Source of the DNA: Candidatus Culexmicrobium profundum
Lineage (GTDB): Archaea > Thermoproteota > Methanomethylicia > Culexarchaeales > Culexmicrobiaceae
Length of the DNA stretch: 14,519 bases
Reading direction: 5' to 3'
NCBI GenBank assembly: GCA_025061245.1
Contig: JANZKD010000030.1
Span: forward strand, 1 to 14,519
Below the pieces are notes generated by a model. That model made no database searches. It saw only the letters and a program-made list of their open reading frames with translations, and was not told where the DNA came from. Both the position numbers and the translations under genes were made by a program. Position 1 is the first letter of the stretch. Each line of letters opens with the position of its first letter. Positions 1 through 6,483 of the stretch are shown here, one piece after another.

Positions 1-1485
1 TTCACGTGCCTGTGCCTCTGCAAGTTCATCGAAGGTTGCATTGATAAAGCCATAGTAGTTGGGGTTTGGTATAGCACTCGAATGCAGCCTAAATCTAAGT
101 ATATCTGGGCTTCCTATACCTAAACCTGAACCTAATAGCCATGAATCAATCTTGAATGGCGAATCTAATGGAGCAGTAATCTTCTTCCATAGAGTCTTCC
201 ACTCTAAGTATACTACTGTGGCCTTGATTCCGATCTGTGAGAGCCAGTCTGAAATCATTTCAGCAGCTCTAACTCTCACTGGATCATAGGTTGGTGGACC
301 AATTTCAAATTCAAGTTTACGTCCCTCAGGATCCTCTCTAATACCATCGCCATCCCTGTCAATCCATCCCATTTCATCTAGCATTTGAGCAGCAAGAGTT
401 AAGTTGAACTCATATCCATCAACACCACACTTTGGATCTGGATTCAGCCACTGTGGGAACATTTCTGTTGGCGGATAGACACCGAATCTACCCGGCCTAC
501 CATAACCATGTAGTAGTACCTCAACAATCTCCCTCTTATCCACACAGTGAGCTAAAACCTTTCTAAACTCCTTAACATTGAATGGGAATTTATGTAGGTT
601 GTAGCCCCAATGATACATTGTACTGGCCTTGTAGATGTGGATACCAATATTCTCATCTACAATTAAGCTTGGAACTGCCTCCACTGGAAGAGTCCATGTA
701 AAGACATCGACTTCACCATTCTTTAATGCTAATAGCATTGCATCTGGGCTTGTTATAATTGGCATTAACAGCTCGTCAACGTATGGTCTACCCTTGAAGA
801 AGTTGAGGTTAGCCTTATACTTAGCGTAAACATTAGTCTTATACTCTTCAAGTATGAATGGACCATTACCAACCTTCAATACATCTATTGAAGGCTGGAA
901 TGTGTATGGATCAAAGTCAGGTTGAGAAACAATTGGCTCCCAAATATGCTTGGGTACAATTGGGTAAGATAAAATTTCCAATACGAAGTCTGGATATGGA
1001 ATGTTCAAGTACATCTTAATAGTGTAATCATCAATGACCTCAGTCCTATTAACAGCAGCCCAAAGGTCGGACCATCTTGGATACTTAGCTTGAATACAGT
1101 GATCATAAGTGAACTTTACATCCCAAGCAGTGAAGGGTGTGCCGTCATGCCAAGTAGCATTCTTAACCAAGTGTATAGTCCACTCCATACCGTCCTCAGT
1201 AAATTCCCAGCTCTCAGCAAGCCATGGAACAGGCTCATTATTCGGACCAATCTCCACTAGACCATCATAAATTGGGTCTAGGAAGACAAAGCTCCAAGTT
1301 GAACCCCTCAAGAATACGCTGAACTCTGATGGATCAGATGGCAATGGAGCAATTAGAGTTCCACCATAAGGCTTAGGCTCTGCTTCAACGGTCTTAACAG
1401 ATGTAGAGTATGCAGTTCCCCAGGGTGCTGCTAATATGGGGAGAAGCAATAAGAGAAATAACAGACTTCTCGCTTTCACTTTCAT
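1..1485 (-). CDS. ABC transporter substrate-binding protein, family 5 (peptide/oligosaccharide type), C-terminus cut by the window edge
   Basis: This is the extracellular solute receptor of a DppA/OppA-type ABC importer; it would capture peptides, or in archaea often oligosaccharides, and hand them to a DppB/DppC permease. The reading frame is open for 495 codons from ATG at 1485 to base 1, so the end of the protein lies outside. Residues 1-27 form a signal peptide (KVKAR, a run of Leu, then a small-residue cleavage region). Family hallmarks are LAESWEFTEDG near residue 89, WHDGTPFTAWDVKFTYD near 112-128, and a calcium-loop-like DRDGDGIRED near 375. A GGAAGG stretch lies about 9 bases before the ATG. 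The permease and ATPase partners are not adjacent on this side; the only permease DNA here is a broken fragment at 2889-3134 on the other strand. The family is certain; the substrate cannot be told. Confidence 0.93.
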   Translation of the reverse strand, partial: MKVKARSLLFLLLLLPILAAPWGTAYSTSVKTVEAEPKPYGGTLIAPLPSDPSEFSVFLRGSTWSFVFLDPIYDGLVEIGPNNEPVPWLAESWEFTEDGMEWTIHLVKNATWHDGTPFTAWDVKFTYDHCIQAKYPRWSDLWAAVNRTEVIDDYTIKMYLNIPYPDFVLEILSYPIVPKHIWEPIVSQPDFDPYTFQPSIDVLKVGNGPFILEEYKTNVYAKYKANLNFFKGRPYVDELLMPIITSPDAMLLALKNGEVDVFTWTLPVEAVPSLIVDENIGIHIYKASTMYHWGYNLHKFPFNVKEFRKVLAHCVDKREIVEVLLHGYGRPGRFGVYPPTEMFPQWLNPDPKCGVDGYEFNLTLAAQMLDEMGWIDRDGDGIREDPEGRKLEFEIGPPTYDPVRVRAAEMISDWLSQIGIKATVVYLEWKTLWKKITAPLDSPFKIDSWLLGSGLGIGSPDILRFRLHSSAIPNPNYYGFINATFDELAEAQARE

Positions 1486-1548
1486 AGTCTCTGCCCTTCC
1501 AATTTTAACTTCAGAATTAATCGCTAACTAATAATAATCAGCCGAAAA

Positions 1549-1562
1549 CTTAAAGGCTTTTC
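1549..1562 (-). promoter_or_regulatory. Probable archaeal TATA/BRE for the substrate-binding protein gene
   Basis: On the minus strand the sequence reads CGAAAAGCCTTTAAG, a purine-rich BRE-like stretch followed by a CTTTAAG TATA box. It sits about 64 bases before the ATG at 1485, which would place the transcription start near 1525 and leave a leader of about 40 bases containing GGAAGG. This rests on motif and spacing only. Confidence 0.45.
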
Positions 1563-1606
1563 GAAAAAGCTTATTACATAGTTGTTATCAAGCTTAAAAA
1601 TCAATT

Positions 1607-1993
1607 TTACATACCTTTAATAAAAATTGTCGTAATATATGAAATGAATGCAAAGAATACAACTATTATTAAACTCCTAATAATAGATAAAAACAATACA
1701 AAGTTAAATAAATCCACATAGCTAGCCTCATAAAAAACTCCGAAATAAACAGGTAAACTCAAAGTAACATACATTAAAACAAATAAAAGTAAAACAAAGA
1801 GAAGCAACGACATAAAACCCCTCTTTAAGTCATCTGAAAACAAACTAAAATAAAATCCAACTAGAATAGGTAAGAAAATTACTGGAAACTCAGCAGGAAT
1901 ATTTAAAACAACATGAGCAAGATAAGCACAATTAACAATAATACTCCAAGAAATTGAGGGGATAAGACTGTCATAAACAAACTTATAATCCAT
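1607..1993 (-). CDS. Small multi-pass membrane protein, unknown function
   Basis: A 128-residue hydrophobic protein with about four membrane segments (roughly residues 12-30, 36-52, 62-80 and 98-125) and short polar loops, one being SDDLKR near 53-58. I recognise no domain. The ATG at 1993 follows GGGGTTGATTT, which gives a weak ribosome site. It is divergent from the gene at 2074 and shares a short intergenic promoter region with it. Its later half resembles the membrane protein at 2552-2887: both have a (S/V)(D/N)D loop, a Pro 27 residues later followed within 3-4 residues by FG, and a C-terminal LIS/LSS-x-IT-x-IF motif. They may be distant paralogues. AT-rich low-complexity membrane genes can be false calls, but the resemblance argues for a real gene. 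Confidence 0.6.
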   Translation of the reverse strand: MDYKFVYDSLIPSISWSIIVNCAYLAHVVLNIPAEFPVIFLPILVGFYFSLFSDDLKRGFMSLLLFVLLLFVLMYVTLSLPVYFGVFYEASYVDLFNFVLFLSIIRSLIIVVFFAFISYITTIFIKGM

Positions 1994-2073
1994 TAAATCA
2001 ACCCCAATAATAAATAGGGATACTATGCAAAAATATATGACGCTTCAAAACCTAAAGTCATTTGGTGCTAGAA
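1994..2073. promoter_or_regulatory. Divergent promoter region between the genes at 1993 (minus) and 2074 (plus)
   Basis: Eighty bases separate the two divergent starts. On the plus strand AAATATATG at 2031-2039 is a TATA-like box about 30 bases before a likely transcription start near 2062. On the minus strand TCCCTATTTA at 2011-2020 could serve the gene starting at 1993 with almost no leader. Assigned by spacing alone. Confidence 0.35.
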
Positions 2074-2544
2074 ATGCAATTAGCCAGAAAAATACTAGTC
2101 ATATCAGCCATAATAGCAGCAATACTAACCATATACATGGCCAACAGCTACCTAAACACCTACATACAAATCATGGGAACAAGAATTGAAAGCACAATCA
2201 AGCAAGCAGAATTCCAAAATGGAGAGCTAATAGTAAAAATAGAGTTAACAATAACCCCTAAGGGAACACGATTCAAAGCCCACGAAATAACGTACACCTT
2301 ATACCTAAACAACAAATACCTACTAGAAGACAAGATAACTGAAATGATAACATTAACACCAGGAAAAGAAGTGAAAATAGAGAGGGAAGTAACCATACCA
2401 AAGGAGAGAATGTTCACAATTAAAGAGGCAATCCAAATAAACAAGTGGAAATGGAAAATCACTGGAACACTATTCACAAAAACATTCTTCGGAGAAACAT
2501 TAATTAGATTTAAATCAAGCATGGAGCTAACACCAAAGGGGTGA
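2074..2544 (+). CDS. N-terminally anchored extracytoplasmic protein, unknown function
   Basis: A 156-residue protein with one N-terminal membrane segment (about residues 5-24) and then a hydrophilic domain of alternating polar and hydrophobic residues, which suggests a beta-sandwich exposed outside the cell. The pattern (paired strands, an EVKIEREVTI repeat-like strand, conserved small loops) resembles LEA14/WHy-type archaeal domains, but I cannot identify one firmly. I place the start at ATG 2074 because GGTG at 2064-2067 gives a ribosome site 6 bases upstream; TTG 2062 and GTG 2065 in the same frame would add four or three residues. The gene converges on the membrane-protein gene at 2552, with only 7 bases between the two stop codons. 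Confidence 0.72.
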   Translation: MQLARKILVISAIIAAILTIYMANSYLNTYIQIMGTRIESTIKQAEFQNGELIVKIELTITPKGTRFKAHEITYTLYLNNKYLLEDKITEMITLTPGKEVKIEREVTIPKERMFTIKEAIQINKWKWKITGTLFTKTFFGETLIRFKSSMELTPKG

Positions 2545-2551
2545 CTATAAA

Positions 2552-2887
2552 TTAACTTAAATGTTGAAGCTTAAACTCCTCCCCACCCCTCTCAACAATT
2601 AACGATGTAAAAATAGATGTAATTGAAGACAAAATTATGCCAATTAAAATTATAAAGAAAAGCTTACTGACAGTTGCAAAGAAAAGCTCATTCAACTTTA
2701 CAACACTCTCACCAAAAAACATTAAGGGATAACGGATAATATAGGTGGTTAAAAACAGACTTACAATCCAAGAAACCACTAGAATTTTAATTTGACTACG
2801 AGTATCATTCACTATTAAGCCTAGAGAAATACTTGAAAGAATAATTAGGATAAGCCATTGATAATTATCATTCCAAAAAATCATCAT
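2552..2887 (-). CDS. Small multi-pass membrane protein, unknown function
   Basis: I take the start as the ATG-ATG pair at 2887/2884, giving 111 residues with three to four hydrophobic segments (about 11-26, 34-52, 68-97) and a charged tail (VERGGEEFK). The open frame extends further upstream to 2965, but those codons are antisense to a clear permease coding fragment on the other strand, so a longer protein is not believed. No ribosome site precedes 2887, and the upstream junction falls exactly where the permease fragment begins, so the native promoter or N-terminus may have been lost. It resembles the membrane protein at 1607-1993 in its second half. Function unknown. Confidence 0.5.
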   Translation of the reverse strand: MMIFWNDNYQWLILIILSSISLGLIVNDTRSQIKILVVSWIVSLFLTTYIIRYPLMFFGESVVKLNELFFATVSKLFFIILIGIILSSITSIFTSLIVERGGEEFKLQHLS

Positions 2888-2888
2888 T

Positions 2889-3134
2889 AAGATTCTAGGA
2901 ATGTCAGGAGCAATACTATCAGAAGCAGGATTAAGCTTCCTAGGACTAGGAGATCCACACCACACAAGCTGGGGAATGATACTTCACTACGCAAGCGGTC
3001 ATGGAGCAATAGCAGGTGGATTATGGTGGTATGTGGTTCCACCAGGAATATGCATACTACTACTAGTATTAGCCTTCATATTCATTGGATACGCAATGGA
3101 TGAAATATTAAATCCAAAACTGAGAAAACGCTAA
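2889..3134 (+). pseudogene. Remnant of a DppC-type peptide ABC transporter permease (C-terminal piece only)
   Basis: About 80 residues match the C-terminal end of DppC/OppC permeases: GAILSEAGLSFLGLGDP, then SWGMIL, a Trp- and Gly-rich loop (GGLWWYVVPPG), a final membrane helix and the usual C-terminal GYAMDEILNPKLRKR. A full protein has about 290 residues; the first five helices and the cytoplasmic EAA loop that contacts the ATPase are absent. Upstream of about 2889 the frame loses similarity and meets a stop at 2862. An ATG at 2901 exists, but a product from it could not work as a permease. The substrate-binding gene at the left edge is on the opposite strand and is not co-transcribed with this piece. 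It is a relic of a rearrangement, and its sequence has not decayed much. Confidence 0.82.
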
Positions 3135-3186
3135 CACTCCAAATATCAAATTTCTAACAATCAATAATGCATAAGTAGATATTAGA

Positions 3187-3528
3187 TTATTTACCGCCAA
3201 AAAACAATCTCTTAAGCATACGTAGAAAACTCAGCCCCTTACTAGGCTTAGGGAAACCCCCACCAGCCACCCACTGCCTCATAATAAGAGTTGGACTAAG
3301 ACCAGCATAACTGTTAATCTTCTTAATCAAGAATAAGAGCTCCCTCTCAGAGGCATAGTCTAGGGGGATGCCGCGCATATCAGCCTTAACCCACCTATCA
3401 TAAAGCATCTTAGTCAACTTATTAACATCAGAGTCAGCGTAAAAGGCAGCTATAATCCAGTTATTAGGCTCCAAATACATTCTATGAAGCCTAATAAACT
3501 TCTCCTTCAAATCAGCAACCTCATCCAT
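3187..3528 (-). CDS. Small soluble protein of unknown function
   Basis: A 113-residue, mostly helical and Lys/Arg-rich protein without signal peptide or membrane segment. It begins with a charged helix (DEVADLKEKFIRLHRMY), contains a polar middle (YDRWVKADMRG, PLDYASERELLFLIKKI), and ends with a Gly/Pro loop (VAGGGFPKPSKG) and a basic tail. No family recognised. The ATG at 3528 is supported by GGTG at 3535-3538, spaced 6 bases. It is the last gene of a probable three-gene minus-strand operon, 57 bases after the membrane-bound regulator gene, and may act with it. It converges on the permease remnant, with 52 bases between their ends. Confidence 0.65.
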   Translation of the reverse strand: MDEVADLKEKFIRLHRMYLEPNNWIIAAFYADSDVNKLTKMLYDRWVKADMRGIPLDYASERELLFLIKKINSYAGLSPTLIMRQWVAGGGFPKPSKGLSFLRMLKRLFFGGK

Positions 3529-3585
3529 CTAGAGCACCATGATAGATATCCAATAAAACCCTTAATAATATAACTGTCATTAAAA

Positions 3586-4095
3586 CTAATTAGTCAACCT
3601 TAAATCCCTCTTAACCACAATCTTATTAGTCATCCCATATCTACGCCTAATAATAAGACCCTTAAACTCCAATTCATTCAGAATACGAGTAATCTTAGCC
3701 CTAGAAAAACCAGTCCTCCTAACCAACTCACTCTGCAAAATCTCACCACCAGACTCAACAATCAAGCTGAAAACCATCTTCTGATCACCATCCAACAAGC
3801 GTAATGCAAAATTAACATCACTCTCAAACGACTCCAACCCACCAGAGCCGCTCCTCCCCCCAAGGAAACCCATGAAAAACATGTAGAAGGAGCATATACA
3901 AACAAGGATTGTAGAGAAAACAATTATGATCACATCAGTAAGAGTATAGCTTACAAGCTCCCTAACAACAATAGGCTTCCCCTCACCACTAACAATAATC
4001 TGAATAGGAGTAGGAGTAAGCAACTTAATAATCAAAGTGAAGACGGATGCAAATAAAATAACACTAATAAACAATGACTTAGCATCCATCTTCAT
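3586..4095 (-). CDS. Membrane-bound winged-helix transcriptional regulator
   Basis: A 169-residue protein of the COG2512-like type. Two membrane helices (about residues 7-27 and 54-77) bracket a short extracytoplasmic loop of about 25 residues. A Gly/Ser linker (GGRSGSGG) then leads to a cytoplasmic MarR-like winged helix at 98-165: LLDGDQKMVFSLI (helix 1), LQSELVRRTGFSRAKITRILNEL (helix-turn-helix), then the wing GLIIRRRYGMTNKIVV. Such proteins are thought to control genes directly from the membrane. The ATG at 4095 has GGAG 8 bases upstream. It lies 44 bases after an anchored exported protein on the same strand, and the operon is preceded by a 16-bp palindrome that could be its own operator. 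The ligand and target are unknown. Confidence 0.83.
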   Translation of the reverse strand: MKMDAKSLFISVILFASVFTLIIKLLTPTPIQIIVSGEGKPIVVRELVSYTLTDVIIIVFSTILVCICSFYMFFMGFLGGRSGSGGLESFESDVNFALRLLDGDQKMVFSLIVESGGEILQSELVRRTGFSRAKITRILNELEFKGLIIRRRYGMTNKIVVKRDLRLTN

Positions 4096-4139
4096 TTTAA
4101 ATTCTCCATCTAAACTATCTAATAAATTACTAGATTAAT

Positions 4140-4697
4140 TTAGCTTGATGGAGCAACAGCCATAAATGTAAATGCAATCCTCCCATCATCAGTTGTATAC
4201 ATAATACACCAGAAATAATCATTATGAACAGGATTAACCTCATAATCATCTGGACTCTCTAAATGACATGTCTCACCATACCTCAAAGCCCCAGTCAAAA
4301 TCACATATGGTTCAACACTAAACTTCACTGGAAAATTAACCTTAACATAATACCAAGACCTCGGAGGCAAATCCTCAATCTCAACCCAACCGAAAACATA
4401 GACAGAATCATTCAAATGCAGAATAGTATAACGATAATCCTCAGGATTCAATTCAACAAAATTACGCATCCTCTCCACACCTAAAGCTTCACCGACAACA
4501 ATAACTACATGAGTAGTATTTTCAGATTCAAGCCTAATTTTAAAAAGCTTACCAGTCCCAGTTTCATTAATTATCTTAAAGTTTATCACTCTACGCTGAG
4601 AAGGAAAATGAAAACCAGCACTATATGATAAATATGCCAGCCCAAATGCAATCAAGAAAGTTAAGAAAATTACTGCTAAATCTCTCTTCAAAACCAT
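4140..4697 (-). CDS. N-terminally anchored exported protein, unknown function
   Basis: A 185-residue protein with a basic start (MVLKRD), one hydrophobic segment (about residues 8-26, AVIFLTFLIAFGLAYLSYSAG) and a long extracytoplasmic part rich in aromatic and beta-forming residues. It has two Cys (in GETCHLES and DYFWCIM) that could pair outside the cell, and ends TFMAVAPSS. No family recognised. The in-frame starts are TTG 4706, GTG 4703, GTG 4700 and ATG 4697; I use ATG 4697, although the GGTGGTG directly before it is unusually close for a ribosome site, so a GTG or TTG start adding up to three residues is possible. It is the first gene of the operon with the membrane-bound regulator and could be its outside sensor or its regulated product. 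Confidence 0.68.
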   Translation of the reverse strand: MVLKRDLAVIFLTFLIAFGLAYLSYSAGFHFPSQRRVINFKIINETGTGKLFKIRLESENTTHVVIVVGEALGVERMRNFVELNPEDYRYTILHLNDSVYVFGWVEIEDLPPRSWYYVKVNFPVKFSVEPYVILTGALRYGETCHLESPDDYEVNPVHNDYFWCIMYTTDDGRIAFTFMAVAPSS

Positions 4698-4740
4698 CAC
4701 CACCAAGCCATTAGTGAATGAAAAAGCATTTCAAGTTATC

Positions 4741-4769
4741 GTGAAATGCATTTCACACAATTTAAAGAC
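4741..4769 (-). promoter_or_regulatory. Promoter with a 16-bp perfect palindrome ahead of the membrane-regulator operon
   Basis: On the minus strand AGTCTTTAAATTG (4758-4770) is a good archaeal TATA region. Directly downstream, 4741-4756 is the perfect palindrome GTGAAATGCATTTCAC. The transcription start would fall near 4735, so a protein on the palindrome would block RNA polymerase. A further half-site, GCATTTCA, lies at 4726-4733, mirrored by TGAAATGC at 4742-4749. No known regulator motif is assigned. Confidence 0.6.
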
Positions 4770-4980
4770 TCTTTCATACAATAACACGGCCACTTGCAAC
4801 AATTACTTAGACCACAAAAAATCTTGGGGCTTTAGGGGATAAAAAGAAGCAATATCTGACCTGAAGGTTACATAGGTTTCGAGTTTAGAATAATGGGGAA
4901 AAGAGGCGGCTATTTCATAGTGGAAGTAGTAAAAGTGTATGGCTTATTGAAGGTAAATATTAGAGACATCTACTATCTAG
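4770..4980. other. Intergenic stretch without a recognisable gene
   Basis: Both strands are full of stops here. The longest start-to-stop frame is 4893-5000 on the plus strand (35 codons, beginning MGKRGGYF); it has no ribosome site and no recognisable content. It could be scrambled 5' debris of the surface-protein remnant that follows, in a different frame, but this is a guess. No tRNA-like fold was found. Confidence 0.4.
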
Positions 4981-5442
4981 CTAAACCCAAAACTAGTTAA
5001 ATGCATAATAACTAAAACTCCCCCAGCACAAAAATTAATTCTTGTTAGAAAACTCGGCGAAATAACGATTAATGACCAGAAATACACTATATTTAAAGTT
5101 AGACCTCAATAAGAAACAGGTACATTTCCAATATCCGGAACTGTAAGTTCAGGACATATAAACGAACATGGCTATCATTACCTACTCACAGGGCAACATG
5201 CGAATATTACATGCAACTGGAAACCAGCTTCACAGCCGATATATCTTGGATTAAGCTACTGGACCTATGGGCACTTCTATTGCTATAAGTGCTATAACGG
5301 CTATGCAGAAGTATCCATATACCCACCCTATGAAAGATGGTACAGCATAGATGTAGGAAATCCTTCAGAGAATACTAATCAAACAAGTTATAATGGCCAC
5401 TACTATACATTAATCCTACTGAATAGGCTTTGTGATCCCTAA
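4981..5442 (+). pseudogene. Decayed gene for a Tyr-rich extracellular (surface) protein
   Basis: One frame reads protein-like over 154 codons, interrupted by a single TAA at 5110-5112 and lacking any usable start. The first part (4981-5109) includes KLILVRKLGEITINDQKYTI. After the stop, 109 codons (5113-5442) begin ETGTFPISGTVSSGHINE and continue with HYLLTGQHANITCNW, PIYLGLSYWTYG, a YCYKCYNGY patch, then VSIYPPYERWYSIDVGNPS and a Thr/Asn-rich end. The pattern (polar Gly/Ser/Thr strands, 'IYLGL', 'WYSIDVGNPS') recalls the jelly-roll or prepeptidase-like modules of archaeal secreted proteins; this is an impression and not a firm assignment. No ATG, GTG or TTG opens the second part, so it is probably a remnant, unless the stop is a sequence error. 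Confidence 0.55.
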
Positions 5443-5519
5443 TTTTTACAATTTATATTCTAGGTGTTATGATAAACTCCACTCAAACAATAATTAATCC
5501 CCTTTTGAAGAATATTTTA

Positions 5520-5582
5520 ATGTAAGCCGTATTACATATAATGTTTTACGTAAGATTAAAATCTATTAAGATGTAATGTAAT
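5520..5582 (+). promoter_or_regulatory. Probable autoregulatory operator of the vapBC locus
   Basis: Ahead of the antitoxin start at 5595 the element ATGTAA recurs: as an inverted pair ATGTAA-N6-TTACAT (5520-5537), inside the palindrome TTACGTAA (5546-5553), and as a tandem ATGTAATGTAAT (5571-5582). A TATA-like GATTAAAATC lies at about 5554-5563. AbrB-type antitoxins usually repress their own promoters through such repeated sites; the role here is inferred. Confidence 0.45.
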
Positions 5583-5594
5583 TTTGGCGTCAAT

Positions 5595-5867
5595 ATGGAA
5601 TTTAAAACTAAGATATCCGTTAAGGGTCAAATAGTAATTCCTAAGGAGATCAGAGAGAAGTATGGATTTAAAAAGGAGTGGAAGTTGTCATCAAACCCTT
5701 AGATGATACTAGGCTTATAATCGAAAGAGCACCAAGACTAAGTGGATTATTTGGATTTCTAGGAGAAATAGAAGCAACCAAAATTACTACTCGAAGAGAG
5801 AAAAAGGGAGATTGAAGTTGAGGAGAAAAGAATTTCTGAGCTAGAAAGATGGAGAAAAAAGGAGTGA
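5595..5867 (+). pseudogene. vapB: VapB antitoxin, AbrB/SpoVT type, disrupted by two compensating frameshifts
   Basis: From ATG 5595 the protein begins MEFKTKISVKGQIVIPKEIREKYGF, the swapped-hairpin AbrB DNA-binding domain. Near 5675 one base (a G in a short G run) appears lost: the expected 'KKGVEVVIKPLDDTRL' is found only in a shifted frame, while the original frame stops at 5699. Near 5782 one base appears gained, and the original frame returns as KLLLEERKREIEVEEKRISE down to TGA 5865-5867. The full length would be about 90 residues, normal for the family, and the C-terminal helix that wraps VapC is still readable. The two shifts cancel, so total length stays a multiple of three. They may be true mutations or assembly/read errors in the two short homopolymers. 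As written, no complete antitoxin is made. Confidence 0.8.
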
Positions 5868-6355
5868 AGCGCTTCGTATTCGATACAGGTCCATTCCTAC
5901 TCCTATCCACCCAGGAGAAGGGATCAAACACTGCTAGACTAGCTGTATTAAAGCATGAGAAAGGAGAAATTGAAATCTATATTCATCCAAACAATCTATC
6001 CGAAGCATATATGGTAATTAATAGGATAAGAAAGGAAAGCACAGAACTTCTCATAAGAGATGTTAAGCCAGAAGATGTCATTAGAGCTGCCTATGCAACT
6101 CTAAAGGTTATCAATGATGAGAGAACAGTAATTGAACTTGGAAAACTAAAATCAAAATATAGAGGAACACCATGGGGAGACCTGTCAGCATCAGCTCTAT
6201 CAATACGCTTAAGCAGTGAAGAAGAAGTATCAATTATAATATTAGATAATGAAAAACATTTTGAAAGAATAAGAGAAGTAAAACAATACGCATATCTGAA
6301 CTTCAACTATAATCCTGCATCACCCTTCAATAAATGCATAAATAATGGAAGGTAA
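5849..6355 (+). CDS. vapC: VapC-type PIN-domain ribonuclease toxin
   Basis: A 168-residue PIN protein that would cleave RNA (tRNA or rRNA in studied VapC proteins) with bound Mg2+ or Mn2+. All four acidic active-site positions are visible: D12 in FDTGPF, E52 in NLSEAY, D111 in PWGDLSASAL, and D133 in IILDNEKHF. It is slightly longer than most VapC proteins (130-140) because of an Asn/Pro-rich tail. ATG 5849 overlaps the end of vapB by 19 bases. GTG 5864, which shares GTGA with the vapB stop and has GGAG 9 bases upstream, is a credible alternative that yields the more usual VKRFVFDTG N-terminus. The toxin looks intact although its antitoxin frame is broken. The family is certain; the RNA target is unknown. 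Confidence 0.9.
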   Translation: MEKKGVKRFVFDTGPFLLLSTQEKGSNTARLAVLKHEKGEIEIYIHPNNLSEAYMVINRIRKESTELLIRDVKPEDVIRAAYATLKVINDERTVIELGKLKSKYRGTPWGDLSASALSIRLSSEEEVSIIILDNEKHFERIREVKQYAYLNFNYNPASPFNKCINNGR

Positions 6356-6438
6356 ACTGATTAAATGCAAAAACTAACTCTATAATTATACTAGATTTAG
6401 AAAAAAGAAACAACAGCAAAACAGCCAAACAAACTTAA

Positions 6439-6446
6439 TCTTTAAG
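6439..6446 (+). promoter_or_regulatory. Probable TATA box of the HxlR-type regulator gene
   Basis: TCTTTAAG at 6439-6446 is an archaeal TATA box 37 bases before the ATG at 6484. It predicts a transcription start near 6468 and a leader of about 15 bases, which suits a nearly leaderless archaeal message; no ribosome binding motif precedes the ATG. Confidence 0.45.
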
Positions 6447-6483
6447 CCTGAAACTCAATACTATCAAAAGCAAATATCTCAAA

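Noticed and set aside
59..829. Plus-strand open frames at 59-289 and 635-829
   Set aside because: They lie opposite the substrate-binding protein, whose family motifs are unmistakable.
2888..2965. Longer N-terminus (26 residues) for the minus-strand membrane protein at 2552-2887
   Set aside because: These codons are exactly antisense to the well-preserved permease fragment, whose residues match DppC; the minus-strand reading is a shadow.
4861..4890. A tRNA-like T-loop (GGTTTCGAGTTTA)
   Set aside because: No acceptor, D or anticodon stems can be folded around it.
4893..5000. 35-codon plus-strand frame starting MGKRGGYF as a small gene
   Set aside because: No ribosome site, no recognisable content, and it lies next to decayed coding sequence.
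5668..5931. 87-residue minus-strand open frame over the vapB-vapC junction
   Set aside because: It is the complement of the clear AbrB and PIN coding regions.
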